The notes under the pieces: model-generated
Databases searched by the model: none
What the model was told of the DNA's origin: nothing
Seen by the model: only the letters and a program-made list of their open reading frames with translations
From: UBA6522 sp965262365
GTDB taxonomy: Bacteria > Pseudomonadota > Gammaproteobacteria > Steroidobacterales > Rariloculaceae
Direction: 5' to 3'
DNA length: 64,000 nt
Assembly (NCBI GenBank): GCA_965262365.1
Contig: OZ253541.1
Coordinates: 1,302,001 to 1,366,000 of the forward strand
Part shown: one piece after another, positions 35,213 through 44,233 of the stretch
Position numbering within the stretch: the stretch's first letter is position 1
Layout of the letters: each line of letters begins with the position of its first letter
Program-made: the position numbers and the translations under genes

Positions 35213-36466
35213 TCAATCCTGTAGCTCGCCGACCTCCAGACCCCAGATTGGCCGGTAATCGAGGGGCGCCCTGTAGACCAGCGTGGCATCGAGATTGATG
35301 CGGTCAAACCCTGTGACCTCGTAGAGTGCCTCAAAGGCCGGCGCAGCATCGCTGTCCGGCGCCGAGTCCAGCACGTCTTCCAGCTCGGCGATGTCCTCCA
35401 GCGATGTGATCGCCTGTGCGGCGTGCATCAGGCCGGAATCGCGCGTTCCGGCGACGATCAGGAATTGATTGCCGTCGGGTCCGGGAAACGTCGATACCAG
35501 GCCATAGTCCTCGTAGCCGCTTTCGCCCGGAATGCCGGCGCCGCTGGTAAAGGACTCACCGGTGCGCATATTCTGCAGTTCGGCGAAACTGGCCCCGACT
35601 CGCAATCCCGAGGAGGCAAAGACGAAATCCATCAGCGTTCCCAAGGCGCTGATATACCCCACGTAGAGAATGTGTTGGGACCTGATATCCGCCACCCTCA
35701 TCTCGGTCATGGTCGTGATCCGCACATCCTTGTCCCCTGCGTAGACGACGCGGAGCAGTTCGCTGAGAGCCGAAGCGCTGCCCTGTGGCAGGTAGGTCAG
35801 GTCCAGATCCATGTAGTTCGCCAGCAAGTCAGGATCACTGACAAACAGGTTGCCGAGATCGTCGCCGGAGTTGACATCGAATTCGCGCAACAGTCGACGG
35901 ACCGTCCCGAATTCGTCCAGTTCGGCGAAGATGAAATAGTCGCCAACGACGACGAGCAGGGGAACATCGTCACCGAGCAGACTGGACCACAGCGGCGAAC
36001 CGGCAACTTCCCGTGGTTCGCCGGGTGAACTGCTGTCCGGCCTGAGGATGACGAGGGTGAGTAGGTTGATCAGCACCAGGGCCGCGACCGCGGCGGCCCA
36101 GAGCCGCCCGGAACCACGCCTGACCGTATCATCGGCGGTCTCCTCGACCGGCGAGATTGCCAGGCGATACTCTCCTCGCGGTATGCTGAGCCGCCGTCCA
36201 CTGACGGGAGGTGATTCTTCGTAGTACCGCTGGAGCTTCTGCCGAAGATTATGGATATATACGCGTACCAGGGCGTCCTGGTTCGGGTCGAAGTCACTGG
36301 CTCGGCGGAATACCTCGGTGGCAATCTCCAGCTCCTTGGGACGGCGCCCCTCGCCCGAACACTGCGCCAGGAATTTCAACAGCCGAACATAGGAGCGGGA
36401 GCGTCCCAGCGCACCGCTTGCGGCGATCTTTCCCGTTTCCTCGGATATGAATTCAGGGTCCGACAT
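35213..36466 (-). CDS. Membrane-anchored winged-helix regulator
   Basis: A 417-residue protein with an N-terminal winged-helix-like domain (YVRLLKFLAQCSGEGRRPKELEIATEVFRRASDFDPNQDALVRVYIHNLRQKLQRYYEE, then SIPRGEYRLAIS as the wing). This module is also found at the front of TPR/adenylate-cyclase-type proteins. A single membrane helix follows at about residues 118-140 (LWAAAVAALVLINLLTLVIL), then a 270-residue periplasmic domain without recognised family. The topology suggests a ToxR-like sensor that binds DNA from the membrane. Start 36466 is chosen over a GTG at 36511. It is divergent from the PepSY gene, a possible target. Confidence 0.72.
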   Translation of the reverse strand: MSDPEFISEETGKIAASGALGRSRSYVRLLKFLAQCSGEGRRPKELEIATEVFRRASDFDPNQDALVRVYIHNLRQKLQRYYEESPPVSGRRLSIPRGEYRLAISPVEETADDTVRRGSGRLWAAAVAALVLINLLTLVILRPDSSSPGEPREVAGSPLWSSLLGDDVPLLVVVGDYFIFAELDEFGTVRRLLREFDVNSGDDLGNLFVSDPDLLANYMDLDLTYLPQGSASALSELLRVVYAGDKDVRITTMTEMRVADIRSQHILYVGYISALGTLMDFVFASSGLRVGASFAELQNMRTGESFTSGAGIPGESGYEDYGLVSTFPGPDGNQFLIVAGTRDSGLMHAAQAITSLEDIAELEDVLDSAPDSDAAPAFEALYEVTGFDRINLDATLVYRAPLDYRPIWGLEVGELQD

Positions 36467-36523
36467 CTCGTTTCCATGGCGAGCCGACACCAAGGGCCGG
36501 AACTTGTCCACAATAGCGGAATT

Positions 36524-36534
36524 TTAACCGTTAA
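36524..36534. promoter_or_regulatory. Palindrome in the divergent regulator/PepSY promoter region
   Basis: TTAACCGTTAA is a perfect 5+1+5 palindrome in the AT-rich 209-bp gap between the regulator and the PepSY gene. It is followed by the short repeats CTAACC and CTAACT. The AT-rich tract contrasts with the GC-rich surroundings. A binding site for the adjacent winged-helix regulator is a guess. Confidence 0.4.
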
Positions 36535-36720
36535 TAAACTAACCCTAACTTACTGTTTTGATTATCGAAACTCCATCGAAACGAAATGTCGGTCGGAGCG
36601 ATGCCGGACTTGGTGGCATAGTCATGGCGCCAATCGACATGCGGGCCTGTCCGATTGCTGGTACATTGCGGCGAAAACAACGGACGTATCGGTCAGGCTC
36701 CGCCGCGGCTTCCATTGCGT

Positions 36721-38214
36721 ATGTTAAGACTGCTTTTGCTGATACATCGGTATCTCGGCATGATCCTGGGAATCGTGATCTTGCTGTGGTGCCTGTCGGG
36801 ATTCGTGATGATGTACGTCCGCTATCCCGAGCTGAGCAATACTGAGCAGCTTGCGGGCCTTGAACCCCTTCAACTTACCGACTGTTGCCGCGTCCCGGCC
36901 GACTTCAGCAACATCCCGGTTGACCGCTTTCGCGTGGAAATGCTCGGCGGACGTCCGGCGTTGCGGATGTTTGGCGGCCAATTCCAGTACGTGATCGACC
37001 TGCAATCGGGAGAGTACCTGCCCGGCTTTTCCGACACGAGTGCGCTGGTGATCTCCACCATTGCCGCCGAACAATTCGGCCTGGACGGCCAGCCTGCGCT
37101 GATGGGCGAGGTGGAGCAGGATCAGTGGACGGTATACCCGTCGTTCGCCCCGCACCGTCCCCTGTACCGCTTTTCGCTTGGCGATGCCCCGGGCACCGAA
37201 TTGTATGTATCCAGTGCCACGGGGGAAGTCGTGCAGATGACGACTTCCGGGGAGCGTTTCTGGAACTGGATCGGCGCGGTTGTTCACTGGTTGTATCCGA
37301 CGATGCTTCGCCAACACGCGTATATCTGGTTACAGACGGTCATCTGGCTCACGATCGTGAGTGTCTTTCTCACGGTCATCGGCCTCTACATCGGGTTACG
37401 CCAGTACACGGGTCGGCGCAAGGGGCGCGGGTCTCCCTACCGCGGCTGGACGCTCTGGCACCACTACGCCGGACTCGTGTTCGGCCTGTTCACTCTGACC
37501 TGGCTCGTCAGCGGCCTTTTTTCGGTTACCCCCTGGGGGGCGCTGGAGGGCCGCAGCTTCGCTGAAGAGCGCGCCCGGCTTGCAGGGGCAGGGCTGGACT
37601 TCGACTCGACCGCGCGATACGTCCGGACTCTTTCCGCCGCCACGCTTCCCGACTCGGCAGTAAGAATCGAAGGATCGGTCGCTGGCGGCGAGTTTCAGAT
37701 CATCATCGCAAACGATCAAGGATTGCGAACGAGGCTCAGTCCCGGGACGCTGGAAGCGCTGCCGCTTCCCGATACCTTTTTCGGCGCTGCGGGCGGCGTC
37801 ATGAGGCCGGGAGTCTCCGTGTTGGAAGCAACGTGGATCAATGAGGGAGATGCCTACTATTTCAACCATCATGAGTCGAGAGACTTCCCCGTCTTCCGGA
37901 TTCGGTACGAGGACAGCGAGAGGCTCTATCTCGATCAGGTCAGCGGGGAACTCAGTTTCGCGGCGGACCGGGAGCGGCAGTGGTTCCGCTGGGTATTCAA
38001 CGCGCTGCACCGAGGCGATTTTTCGGCGCTGATTCGCAGCCGGCCGATCTGGGATCTCATGATGTGGCCGTTGATGCTGGGTGTGACCGTCGGGGCTCTG
38101 ACGGGTACCTGGATTGGATTCCGGCGCCTGGTCAGATCCGTATCAAAGCCTTTCAGACACACACTGGAATCGCAGCCGGCGCCACCGACGGTTCGAGCGC
38201 GACCCTCAGGGTAA
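36721..38214 (+). CDS. PepSY-associated transmembrane protein
   Basis: A 497-residue inner-membrane protein of the PepSY_TM/PiuB family. The N-terminus is the characteristic LLLIHRYLGMILGIVILLWCLSGFVMMYVRYPEL. Two further membrane helices lie near WLQTVIWLTIVSVFLTVIGLYIGL and WHHYAGLVFGLFTLTWLVSGLFS, and a fourth near the C-terminus (MMWPLMLGVTVGALTGTWIGFRRLV). PepSY-like domains occupy the periplasmic loops. Relatives are often tied to iron or copper reduction and to TonB receptor loci; no receptor is adjacent here. Start taken at 36721. Confidence 0.82.
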   Translation: MLRLLLLIHRYLGMILGIVILLWCLSGFVMMYVRYPELSNTEQLAGLEPLQLTDCCRVPADFSNIPVDRFRVEMLGGRPALRMFGGQFQYVIDLQSGEYLPGFSDTSALVISTIAAEQFGLDGQPALMGEVEQDQWTVYPSFAPHRPLYRFSLGDAPGTELYVSSATGEVVQMTTSGERFWNWIGAVVHWLYPTMLRQHAYIWLQTVIWLTIVSVFLTVIGLYIGLRQYTGRRKGRGSPYRGWTLWHHYAGLVFGLFTLTWLVSGLFSVTPWGALEGRSFAEERARLAGAGLDFDSTARYVRTLSAATLPDSAVRIEGSVAGGEFQIIIANDQGLRTRLSPGTLEALPLPDTFFGAAGGVMRPGVSVLEATWINEGDAYYFNHHESRDFPVFRIRYEDSERLYLDQVSGELSFAADRERQWFRWVFNALHRGDFSALIRSRPIWDLMMWPLMLGVTVGALTGTWIGFRRLVRSVSKPFRHTLESQPAPPTVRARPSG

Positions 38215-38237
38215 CGGCTGACTCGACGACCGGGTGC

Positions 38238-39548
38238 TCAGAGTTCGTCCGACCAGTCTTTTTCTTCGAGCAGCGACCTGACCCGCTGCAGGAACGCCGC
38301 GGAGTAGGCGCCGTCGATCGCTCGATGGTCAAACGACTGTGCGAGTATGCCGACCGGACGGATGGCGATCGCATCGCCAGACGGCCACTCCACCACCACC
38401 GGCCGTTTGTTGATGGCGTCTACCGACAAGATGGCCACCTGGGGCTGGTTGATGATCGCCCCGGTCAACAACGTGCCATAGGAACCGTTGTTGGACAGGG
38501 TGTAGGTTCCGCCGGCGTACTCCTCCGGTTCCAGTTCACCCTTGCGCGCACGATCACCGATGTCGTGGATCGCCCGCGCCAGGCCCGCCACCGTCAGCGC
38601 GTCAGCGTTGCGGATCACCGGAGCGACCAGACCTTCGAAGTTCAGGTTGACCGCGATGCAAAGGTGGACCGCCGGGTGGAGCACCAGTGCATCGCCATCC
38701 ACGCTGGAATTGACTCGCGGAAAGTCGCGCAAGGCCAGGCATGTCGCACGCGCGATGAACGGCAAGCATGTCAGCGAGAACCCTTGTTTGGCACGCCAAT
38801 CATTGCGGTTCGGCAAGCGGACCCGGTCGACGCCGGAGAAGTCCACTTCCACCGCCTGCATGACGTGGGCACTGATTGCCTTGGACCGCACCATGTGCTC
38901 GGCAGTGACCCGGCGAATCCGGTCGAAGGGAACTCGCGTGGCTTCACCAGGAGCCTCAGAGCGTGGCTGAGCAGGCGGTTTCGCGGGAGCCGGCCTGGTG
39001 GTTGAGGGCACAGCCGTAGAAGACTTTGACCCGGCCGCAGCGCGCTGGTCCACAAACGCCAGGACATCGTTGCGCGTGATCCGTCCGTCTTTTCCGGAAC
39101 CGGAAATCTCGTGTGCGTCGACCTCATGCTCGGCGAGCAAGCGGCGCACGACCGGTGACAGGCGCAGCCGTCCACCCTTGCCACCGCGGCTCCGCGTCTT
39201 TGCAGCCTTCCGGCCAGAGCGCTTGCCGGAGGCCGGCTTGCCGGGGGAATCGGGCTTCGCCTCCGCGGCCCCCTCCCCTGCGGGCGTTTCCGTAGCAGCC
39301 GGGGTCTCTGCCGACCCTTCCACTTCGATGACCGCAAGCACGGTACCCACGTCCACCGTCTCGCCTTCGGGCACGAGAACCGAGGCGATCACGCCGGCCA
39401 CCGGCGCCGGGACTTCCGTCGCCGCCTTGTCGGTCTCCACGTCCAGGAGAATCTCGTTCTCCTCGACCGTGTCGCCCTGCTTCTTGTGCCATGCGGCCAC
39501 CGTACCTTCGGCAACGGTCTCTCCAAGCTGCGGCATCAAGACATTCAT
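38238..39548 (-). CDS. 2-oxo-acid dehydrogenase E2 (dihydrolipoamide acyltransferase)
   Basis: A 436-residue E2. Lipoyl domain with the modified lysine in LDVETDKAATEVPAPVAGVI; an Ala/Pro/Lys-rich linker (AKTRSRGGKGGR); E3-binding domain RRLLAEHEVDAHEISGSGKDGRITRNDVL; catalytic domain ending AQSFDHRAIDGAYSAAFLQRVRSLL with the His/Asp pair. The catalytic core differs from SucB above. With the adjacent E1 genes it should form a pyruvate, acetoin or branched-chain 2-oxo-acid dehydrogenase. No E3 gene follows, so lpd (7907-9337) may be shared. Confidence 0.92.
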   Translation of the reverse strand: MNVLMPQLGETVAEGTVAAWHKKQGDTVEENEILLDVETDKAATEVPAPVAGVIASVLVPEGETVDVGTVLAVIEVEGSAETPAATETPAGEGAAEAKPDSPGKPASGKRSGRKAAKTRSRGGKGGRLRLSPVVRRLLAEHEVDAHEISGSGKDGRITRNDVLAFVDQRAAAGSKSSTAVPSTTRPAPAKPPAQPRSEAPGEATRVPFDRIRRVTAEHMVRSKAISAHVMQAVEVDFSGVDRVRLPNRNDWRAKQGFSLTCLPFIARATCLALRDFPRVNSSVDGDALVLHPAVHLCIAVNLNFEGLVAPVIRNADALTVAGLARAIHDIGDRARKGELEPEEYAGGTYTLSNNGSYGTLLTGAIINQPQVAILSVDAINKRPVVVEWPSGDAIAIRPVGILAQSFDHRAIDGAYSAAFLQRVRSLLEEKDWSDEL

Positions 39549-39554
39549 GCCCGT

Positions 39555-40532
39555 TCAGTCCACCAGGCGTATGACGTTGTCGACAATGCGCTCGGCGCTC
39601 GGCATGACGGCATCCTCCAGCGCATCCGCCGAAGGCAGGGGTATGTGCGGCGTCGTGACCCTCACGATCGGTCCTTCCAGATCCCAGAACAGTTCCTCTG
39701 CGACGATCGAGGCAAGTTCCGCACCCCAACCGCAGAGCCGCGGATTCTCCTCCACGGTGACCAGCCGGCCCGTACGGGAAACCGAGTCGAACAGGGTATT
39801 CGTGTCCAGCGGTACCAGACTTCTGACATCAAGCACCTCGGCCGATACCCCGTGCTCGGCGGCAAGCGTTTCCGCGGCCTTGAGCGCACGTGGCACCATG
39901 GCCGCCAGCGCGGCGATGGTGACGTCGTCACCGGCGCGAACGACCTTCGCCACGCCCAACGGCTCCACATGCTCGCCTTCCGGCACTTCGCCCTTCATGG
40001 CATAGAGCGACTTCTGCTCAAAGAACATCACCGGATCCGGGTCGCGCACGGATGCAGCCAACAGACCCTTGATATCCGCCGGCGTGGACGGAGCAACTAC
40101 CTTGAGGCCCGGTATCGCCATGGCCCAGTTCTCGACGCTCTGGGAGTGCTGGGCCCCGAACCGACTGCCGCCGCCGTTAGCGCTGCGCAATACCAGCGGA
40201 AACGAGCACTGGCCATCGGTCATGTAACGCGTCTTGGCAATCTGGTTCGCCACGAGATCCCAGCAGACGGCGAAGAAATCGGAGAACATGATCTCGGCGA
40301 TGGGCCGAAGCCCGGTCATGGAGGCGCCCATGGCCGCGCCAATGATGGCCTGCTCCGAAATCGGCGTGTCCTTGACCCGGTCCGGGCCAAATTCCTCAAG
40401 CAGTCCGACCGTTGTCTTGAACACACCGCCGGCAGCGGCGACATCTTCGCCGAGAAACACGACATTCTCGTCGCGGCGCATTTCCTGGGCGATACCGTCG
40501 CGTACTGCCTCGCGGTAGGTTAGTTGCGCCAT
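39555..40532 (-). CDS. 2-oxo-acid dehydrogenase E1 component, beta subunit
   Basis: A 325-residue transketolase-like subunit: MAQLTYREAVRDGIAQEMRRDENVVFLGEDVAAAGGVFKTT, IAEIMFSDFFAVCWDLVANQ, and the C-terminal DVRSLVPLDTNTLFDSVSRTGRLVTVEEN. This is typical of the acetoin/pyruvate E1 beta group. It overlaps E1 alpha by 13 bases (start 40532 against stop 40520), so the two are translationally coupled. The E2 gene follows six bases later. Confidence 0.93.
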   Translation of the reverse strand: MAQLTYREAVRDGIAQEMRRDENVVFLGEDVAAAGGVFKTTVGLLEEFGPDRVKDTPISEQAIIGAAMGASMTGLRPIAEIMFSDFFAVCWDLVANQIAKTRYMTDGQCSFPLVLRSANGGGSRFGAQHSQSVENWAMAIPGLKVVAPSTPADIKGLLAASVRDPDPVMFFEQKSLYAMKGEVPEGEHVEPLGVAKVVRAGDDVTIAALAAMVPRALKAAETLAAEHGVSAEVLDVRSLVPLDTNTLFDSVSRTGRLVTVEENPRLCGWGAELASIVAEELFWDLEGPIVRVTTPHIPLPSADALEDAVMPSAERIVDNVIRLVD

Positions 40533-41548
40533 GAAGCGCTCCCATCGGCCCATACATCGATGTGGGCGATATCCACCGGTGGCGGCGGGCTGTTGCGAGC
40601 TTCTTCCGTTGCCTGGTCAATGGCGGCATCGGTTTCGGACTCGATCGCTTCCAGGTCCTTCTCCGGAATTTCCAGTCCAAGCAACCGCTTCCGGTACATG
40701 GGAATGGGGTCCCTGGCCAGCCATGCCTGCAGTTCCTCGTCCGGCCGGTACTTGCCGGGATCTGCGCGGGAGTGTCCTCCATGGCGGTAGGTCAGCGCTT
40801 CAATCAGGCTCGGACCGTCGCCCCGTCGCGCCCTGGCCAGTGCCGAACAAGCGGTCTGGTAAACCACATCGACATCGTTGCCGTCGATAATGATGGATTC
40901 CAGCCCGTAGGCTGCGGCACGGTCCGCCGCCGGATTCTTTACCGCAGTGACTTCCTCGATGGGCGTGTATTCCATATAGAGGTTGTTCTCGCAGACGAAT
41001 ACCACAGGCAGCTTCCAGATCACTGCAAAGTTCAACGCTTCGTGAAAGGCGCCGATGTTCGTGGTCCCGTCGCCGAAGAAACACACTGACACCTGTCCGG
41101 TGCCCCTGTACTGAGCCGACCAGGCGGCGCCCGCGGCGACGGGCAGATGCGCGCCGATGATCGCGTAGGAGCCCATGGCACCGTGCTCCACGCTGGTCAG
41201 GTGCATGGACCCGCCCTTGCCGCGTAACAGGCCGCACTCGCGGGCCATGAGTTCACCCAGTATGGACGTCATGGAAACGCCTCGTACATAGGTATGGTTA
41301 TGGCCACGATAGGTGCAGAACGAATAGTCGTCCTTTTGCATCGCCGTTCCGAATCCAGCGGCCACGGCTTCCTGACCCAGGGCCAGGTGACTGGTCCCCT
41401 TGACCAGGTTCTGCATGAAAAGATCGTAGGCGCGCTGCTCCAGCACGCGGCATTCGTACATGACCCGATAAAGTTTCAGTCGAGTAGCGCGATCGATGCT
41501 CGGCGCTTGCGCAATGGCGGTTTTCTTGGCTGCCGCAGTGTTACCCAT
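40520..41548 (-). CDS. 2-oxo-acid dehydrogenase E1 component, alpha subunit
   Basis: A 342-residue thiamine-diphosphate subunit. The ThDP motif is VCFFGDGTTNIGAFHEALNFAVIWKLPVVFVCENN, followed by YTPIEEVTAVKNPAADRAAAYG. The phosphorylation-loop region TYRHGGHSRADPGKYRP is also present. The YMEYTPIEEVT variant is common in acetoin and related 2-oxo-acid dehydrogenases rather than in classical branched-chain enzymes, so substrate assignment stays open. First gene of the three-gene set. Confidence 0.93.
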   Translation of the reverse strand: MGNTAAAKKTAIAQAPSIDRATRLKLYRVMYECRVLEQRAYDLFMQNLVKGTSHLALGQEAVAAGFGTAMQKDDYSFCTYRGHNHTYVRGVSMTSILGELMARECGLLRGKGGSMHLTSVEHGAMGSYAIIGAHLPVAAGAAWSAQYRGTGQVSVCFFGDGTTNIGAFHEALNFAVIWKLPVVFVCENNLYMEYTPIEEVTAVKNPAADRAAAYGLESIIIDGNDVDVVYQTACSALARARRGDGPSLIEALTYRHGGHSRADPGKYRPDEELQAWLARDPIPMYRKRLLGLEIPEKDLEAIESETDAAIDQATEEARNSPPPPVDIAHIDVWADGSASWRN

Positions 41549-41565
41549 TGTTCCCTGCCTGAAAT

Positions 41566-41599
41566 ACAAAAATCGCCCCCGCCAGGATGGCGAGGGCGA
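41566..41599 (-). terminator. Rho-independent terminator of the second TonB-receptor gene
   Basis: On the minus strand TCGCCC-T-CGCCA and TGGCG-G-GGGCGA form an 11-bp stem with one mismatch around a three-base loop, followed by ATTTTTGTATTT. It starts 30 bp after the receptor stop and ends before the E1 alpha start, separating the two transcription units. Confidence 0.88.
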
Positions 41600-41628
41600 A
41601 ATAATAGCTTAGCAGCTAGCGATGGATA

Positions 41629-44058
41629 CTAGAAGCTGTACCTCAACGTCGCACCGAATTCCCGCGGATCCCTCGGCAGAATATTGAAATTCCTTCTGCG
41701 TGGGCTTTGGTTGTTGTCGTTGCCCGAATCCACGATTCGGGGCGTGTCGTTATCCGTCAGGTTGCGGCTCCAGAGACGCAGACCCCAGTTCTCGTTGCTG
41801 AAGTTCACGCTGACGTTCAGCGTCTGAGTCTCCGGCAGCGCCATCCAGTTGATGTCATCCAGCCACTGTTCCCCGACGCTACGCCAATCCAGCCTGCCGA
41901 TCCAGTCCCAGCCGCTGTTGCCTACCACGCCGCGGTAAGTTGCGGCTACGTTGTATTTCACGTCCGGCTGACGGGAAAACTCGTTGCCGATCACGCTGAC
42001 ACAATCGAACAACACACCGCTTCCGTCTCCTACCCTGTGTTCCGGCGTCAAGCCGATATCCAGCACCGCGTTGGGGTCGCAAAAAGTCTCGTACTCGGTC
42101 TGCTGCAAGGTGAAGCTGCCGCGAATGTCCCAGTTATCGTCGACAAACCAGGCGACTTCACTTTCCACGCCCTGTACGTTCGCGGAGCCCAGATCCAACT
42201 GCGCCCGCAGCCTGTAGTCGCCGGTCATCAGCCCCGGCAGAAGGTCCTCGCCGATCGTATCCACACGCCAGTTCAAGGTATAAGCCTGGTTGTAATGCTC
42301 CCAATCCATGGCATAGATGGCGGCGGAAAGCTGCACGCGATTGTCCGCCAGTCCCGCCTTGAAGCCAGCCTCAAGATTGATGATTTCCTCCTGATCGTAA
42401 AACAGCACGTCGTCCAGAGACCAATTGATATACCCAATCTCAACCGCATGAGCGTGCGCTTGCACGACTTTAGGACTGCGCGCAGCCGGAATAACGCCGG
42501 CGGGATTGATGCCCTTGGCTACCTGGGCGTATAACGTCACACCGTTATCCATGGCGTGGTTGACTGCCAGTCGCGGCACGAAGGACTCGCTCGTGTTGGT
42601 GAATGCGTCCCCCGTAACCTGATTGACATTGGTCATGTCCTCGCTTTGGTAGCGACCCTCCAGGGAAAGTGTCGTTCGCTCCGTGAGGTCGTAGGAAACA
42701 TTGCCGAATACTGCCGTATTTTGGGACTGCTCCGAAATGATCACTCTCGGCTCGATACCGAGCTCTTCCCGCAGACCGTCGAGGATGCCGCCGTACTGGC
42801 TCCAGACCAGGGTAAGGAACTCGTAGTCGTAGACGGACGCGCCCGCGGTCCAGCGCAGCCTCTCCTCGCCGGGGGAGAGCCAACGCACCTCAACCATCTT
42901 CTCTTCGATGTCAGTAGGATCGGCCATGTGGCTCACCGTACCGCCCATGACCATGCCGTTGGGGAGAATTACCAAGTCCGCATCGCTGCGGTCACCGTCA
43001 GCCCAGCGAATATAGGACTCCTCGGAGGCGAAACTCAGGAACTGGAGATCGCCATTGTCGAAGCTCACATTGAACTCGCCCTGGAGACGGTCACGTTCAT
43101 TGATCACGGTCGGATCGAATCGATACGAGGACGCCAGCGCCTCAACGGGCGTTCCACGGTATCGATCCCCAACTGTGTCGGAGTTTGTGGGGATACCGCC
43201 GACGGGAGCGGACGTGTCGCAGTTGAACGTACCCTGAATCCAGCGTGTACCCATCGGACTGGTGAAATTCGTGCATCGATCCTGTTCATCCCCGCTGATG
43301 TAATAACGCAGGGTCATGTCGTCGTCCGTGCGCATGGTCAGGGCACGGATCTCACCGTTGAAGCGATCGTTGGGCGCAAAGGTGAGCTTGCCGCTGACAT
43401 AGTCTGTCTGAGTGCCGCCGATCTGAAAGCCCTCCGTGGAAACCCACTCGTCCGGCCCGTCGTACTCGTCCACGTTGACATCCAGGGTGTAGCCGAAGGT
43501 GTCGTTGATGGGCCCACCCAGTTCAAGCTGGATGGCATTGCGTCCCAGGTTGGACGAACTGAAACTCAGGTCACCCACGAATTCCTCGCCCGGGTCCCGC
43601 GTAACGTAGTTGATGGCGCCAGCGAAGGTGGAGCGGCCGAAGGCAGCGCTCTGGGGTCCACGGAACACCTCAACGCGCTCCACGCCGGTGAACTGCATCG
43701 TACCCTGGGCACCCACCAGCGGAAGGCCGTCGATGAAGGACATGACTTTCTGCCGGGTGGTAGCAGTCGCTGTGGACTGAATTCCCCGCACGGCCGGCGT
43801 AGCGTTATTGCGGTCGCCGTTGGTGTCGAAATCCACACCGGGTGTCAGCTCGAAGAAATCCCGCGGCTCGATAATCCCGGCTTCGTCGATCAGAGAACTC
43901 GAGATCACCGAAATGGAAACCGGAATCTCCTGCAGATTCTCTTCGCGCTTTCTGGCAGTGACCACGATTTCTTCCAACGCGGTTACGCCCTGGGAATAGG
44001 CAGGTGGCCCCACGACGGCTACGGCAACGGCGGCGAGAGCAAGTGTTGATTTGCGCAT
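41629..44058 (-). CDS. TonB-dependent outer-membrane receptor
   Basis: An 809-residue receptor. Signal peptide MRKSTLALAAVAVAVVGPPAYS, TonB box and plug start ALEEIVVTARKREENLQEIPVSISV, then VERVEVFRGPQSAAFGRSTFAGAINYVTRDP. A beta-barrel with terminal FGATLRYSF follows. The ATG at 44058 has AAGGGG upstream; a TTG two codons earlier is not needed. It lies next to a sodium:solute symporter, so both may import the same nutrient across the two membranes. Confidence 0.94.
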   Translation of the reverse strand: MRKSTLALAAVAVAVVGPPAYSQGVTALEEIVVTARKREENLQEIPVSISVISSSLIDEAGIIEPRDFFELTPGVDFDTNGDRNNATPAVRGIQSTATATTRQKVMSFIDGLPLVGAQGTMQFTGVERVEVFRGPQSAAFGRSTFAGAINYVTRDPGEEFVGDLSFSSSNLGRNAIQLELGGPINDTFGYTLDVNVDEYDGPDEWVSTEGFQIGGTQTDYVSGKLTFAPNDRFNGEIRALTMRTDDDMTLRYYISGDEQDRCTNFTSPMGTRWIQGTFNCDTSAPVGGIPTNSDTVGDRYRGTPVEALASSYRFDPTVINERDRLQGEFNVSFDNGDLQFLSFASEESYIRWADGDRSDADLVILPNGMVMGGTVSHMADPTDIEEKMVEVRWLSPGEERLRWTAGASVYDYEFLTLVWSQYGGILDGLREELGIEPRVIISEQSQNTAVFGNVSYDLTERTTLSLEGRYQSEDMTNVNQVTGDAFTNTSESFVPRLAVNHAMDNGVTLYAQVAKGINPAGVIPAARSPKVVQAHAHAVEIGYINWSLDDVLFYDQEEIINLEAGFKAGLADNRVQLSAAIYAMDWEHYNQAYTLNWRVDTIGEDLLPGLMTGDYRLRAQLDLGSANVQGVESEVAWFVDDNWDIRGSFTLQQTEYETFCDPNAVLDIGLTPEHRVGDGSGVLFDCVSVIGNEFSRQPDVKYNVAATYRGVVGNSGWDWIGRLDWRSVGEQWLDDINWMALPETQTLNVSVNFSNENWGLRLWSRNLTDNDTPRIVDSGNDNNQSPRRRNFNILPRDPREFGATLRYSF

Positions 44059-44233
44059 AGACAACCCCTTGGAGTCGATTGAATCGTGTTACTTCAAGTC
44101 TCTGATGCCCACTCGCCGTGCTTTTGACGCTACCAGCGTAATGTGCATGAACCCCGATAGTATGGCACGAGATTCAGTTTTGTCGAGCATCGTCTTATTC
44201 GTTGCTAGTAAACAACGCGTACGCATACCGACG

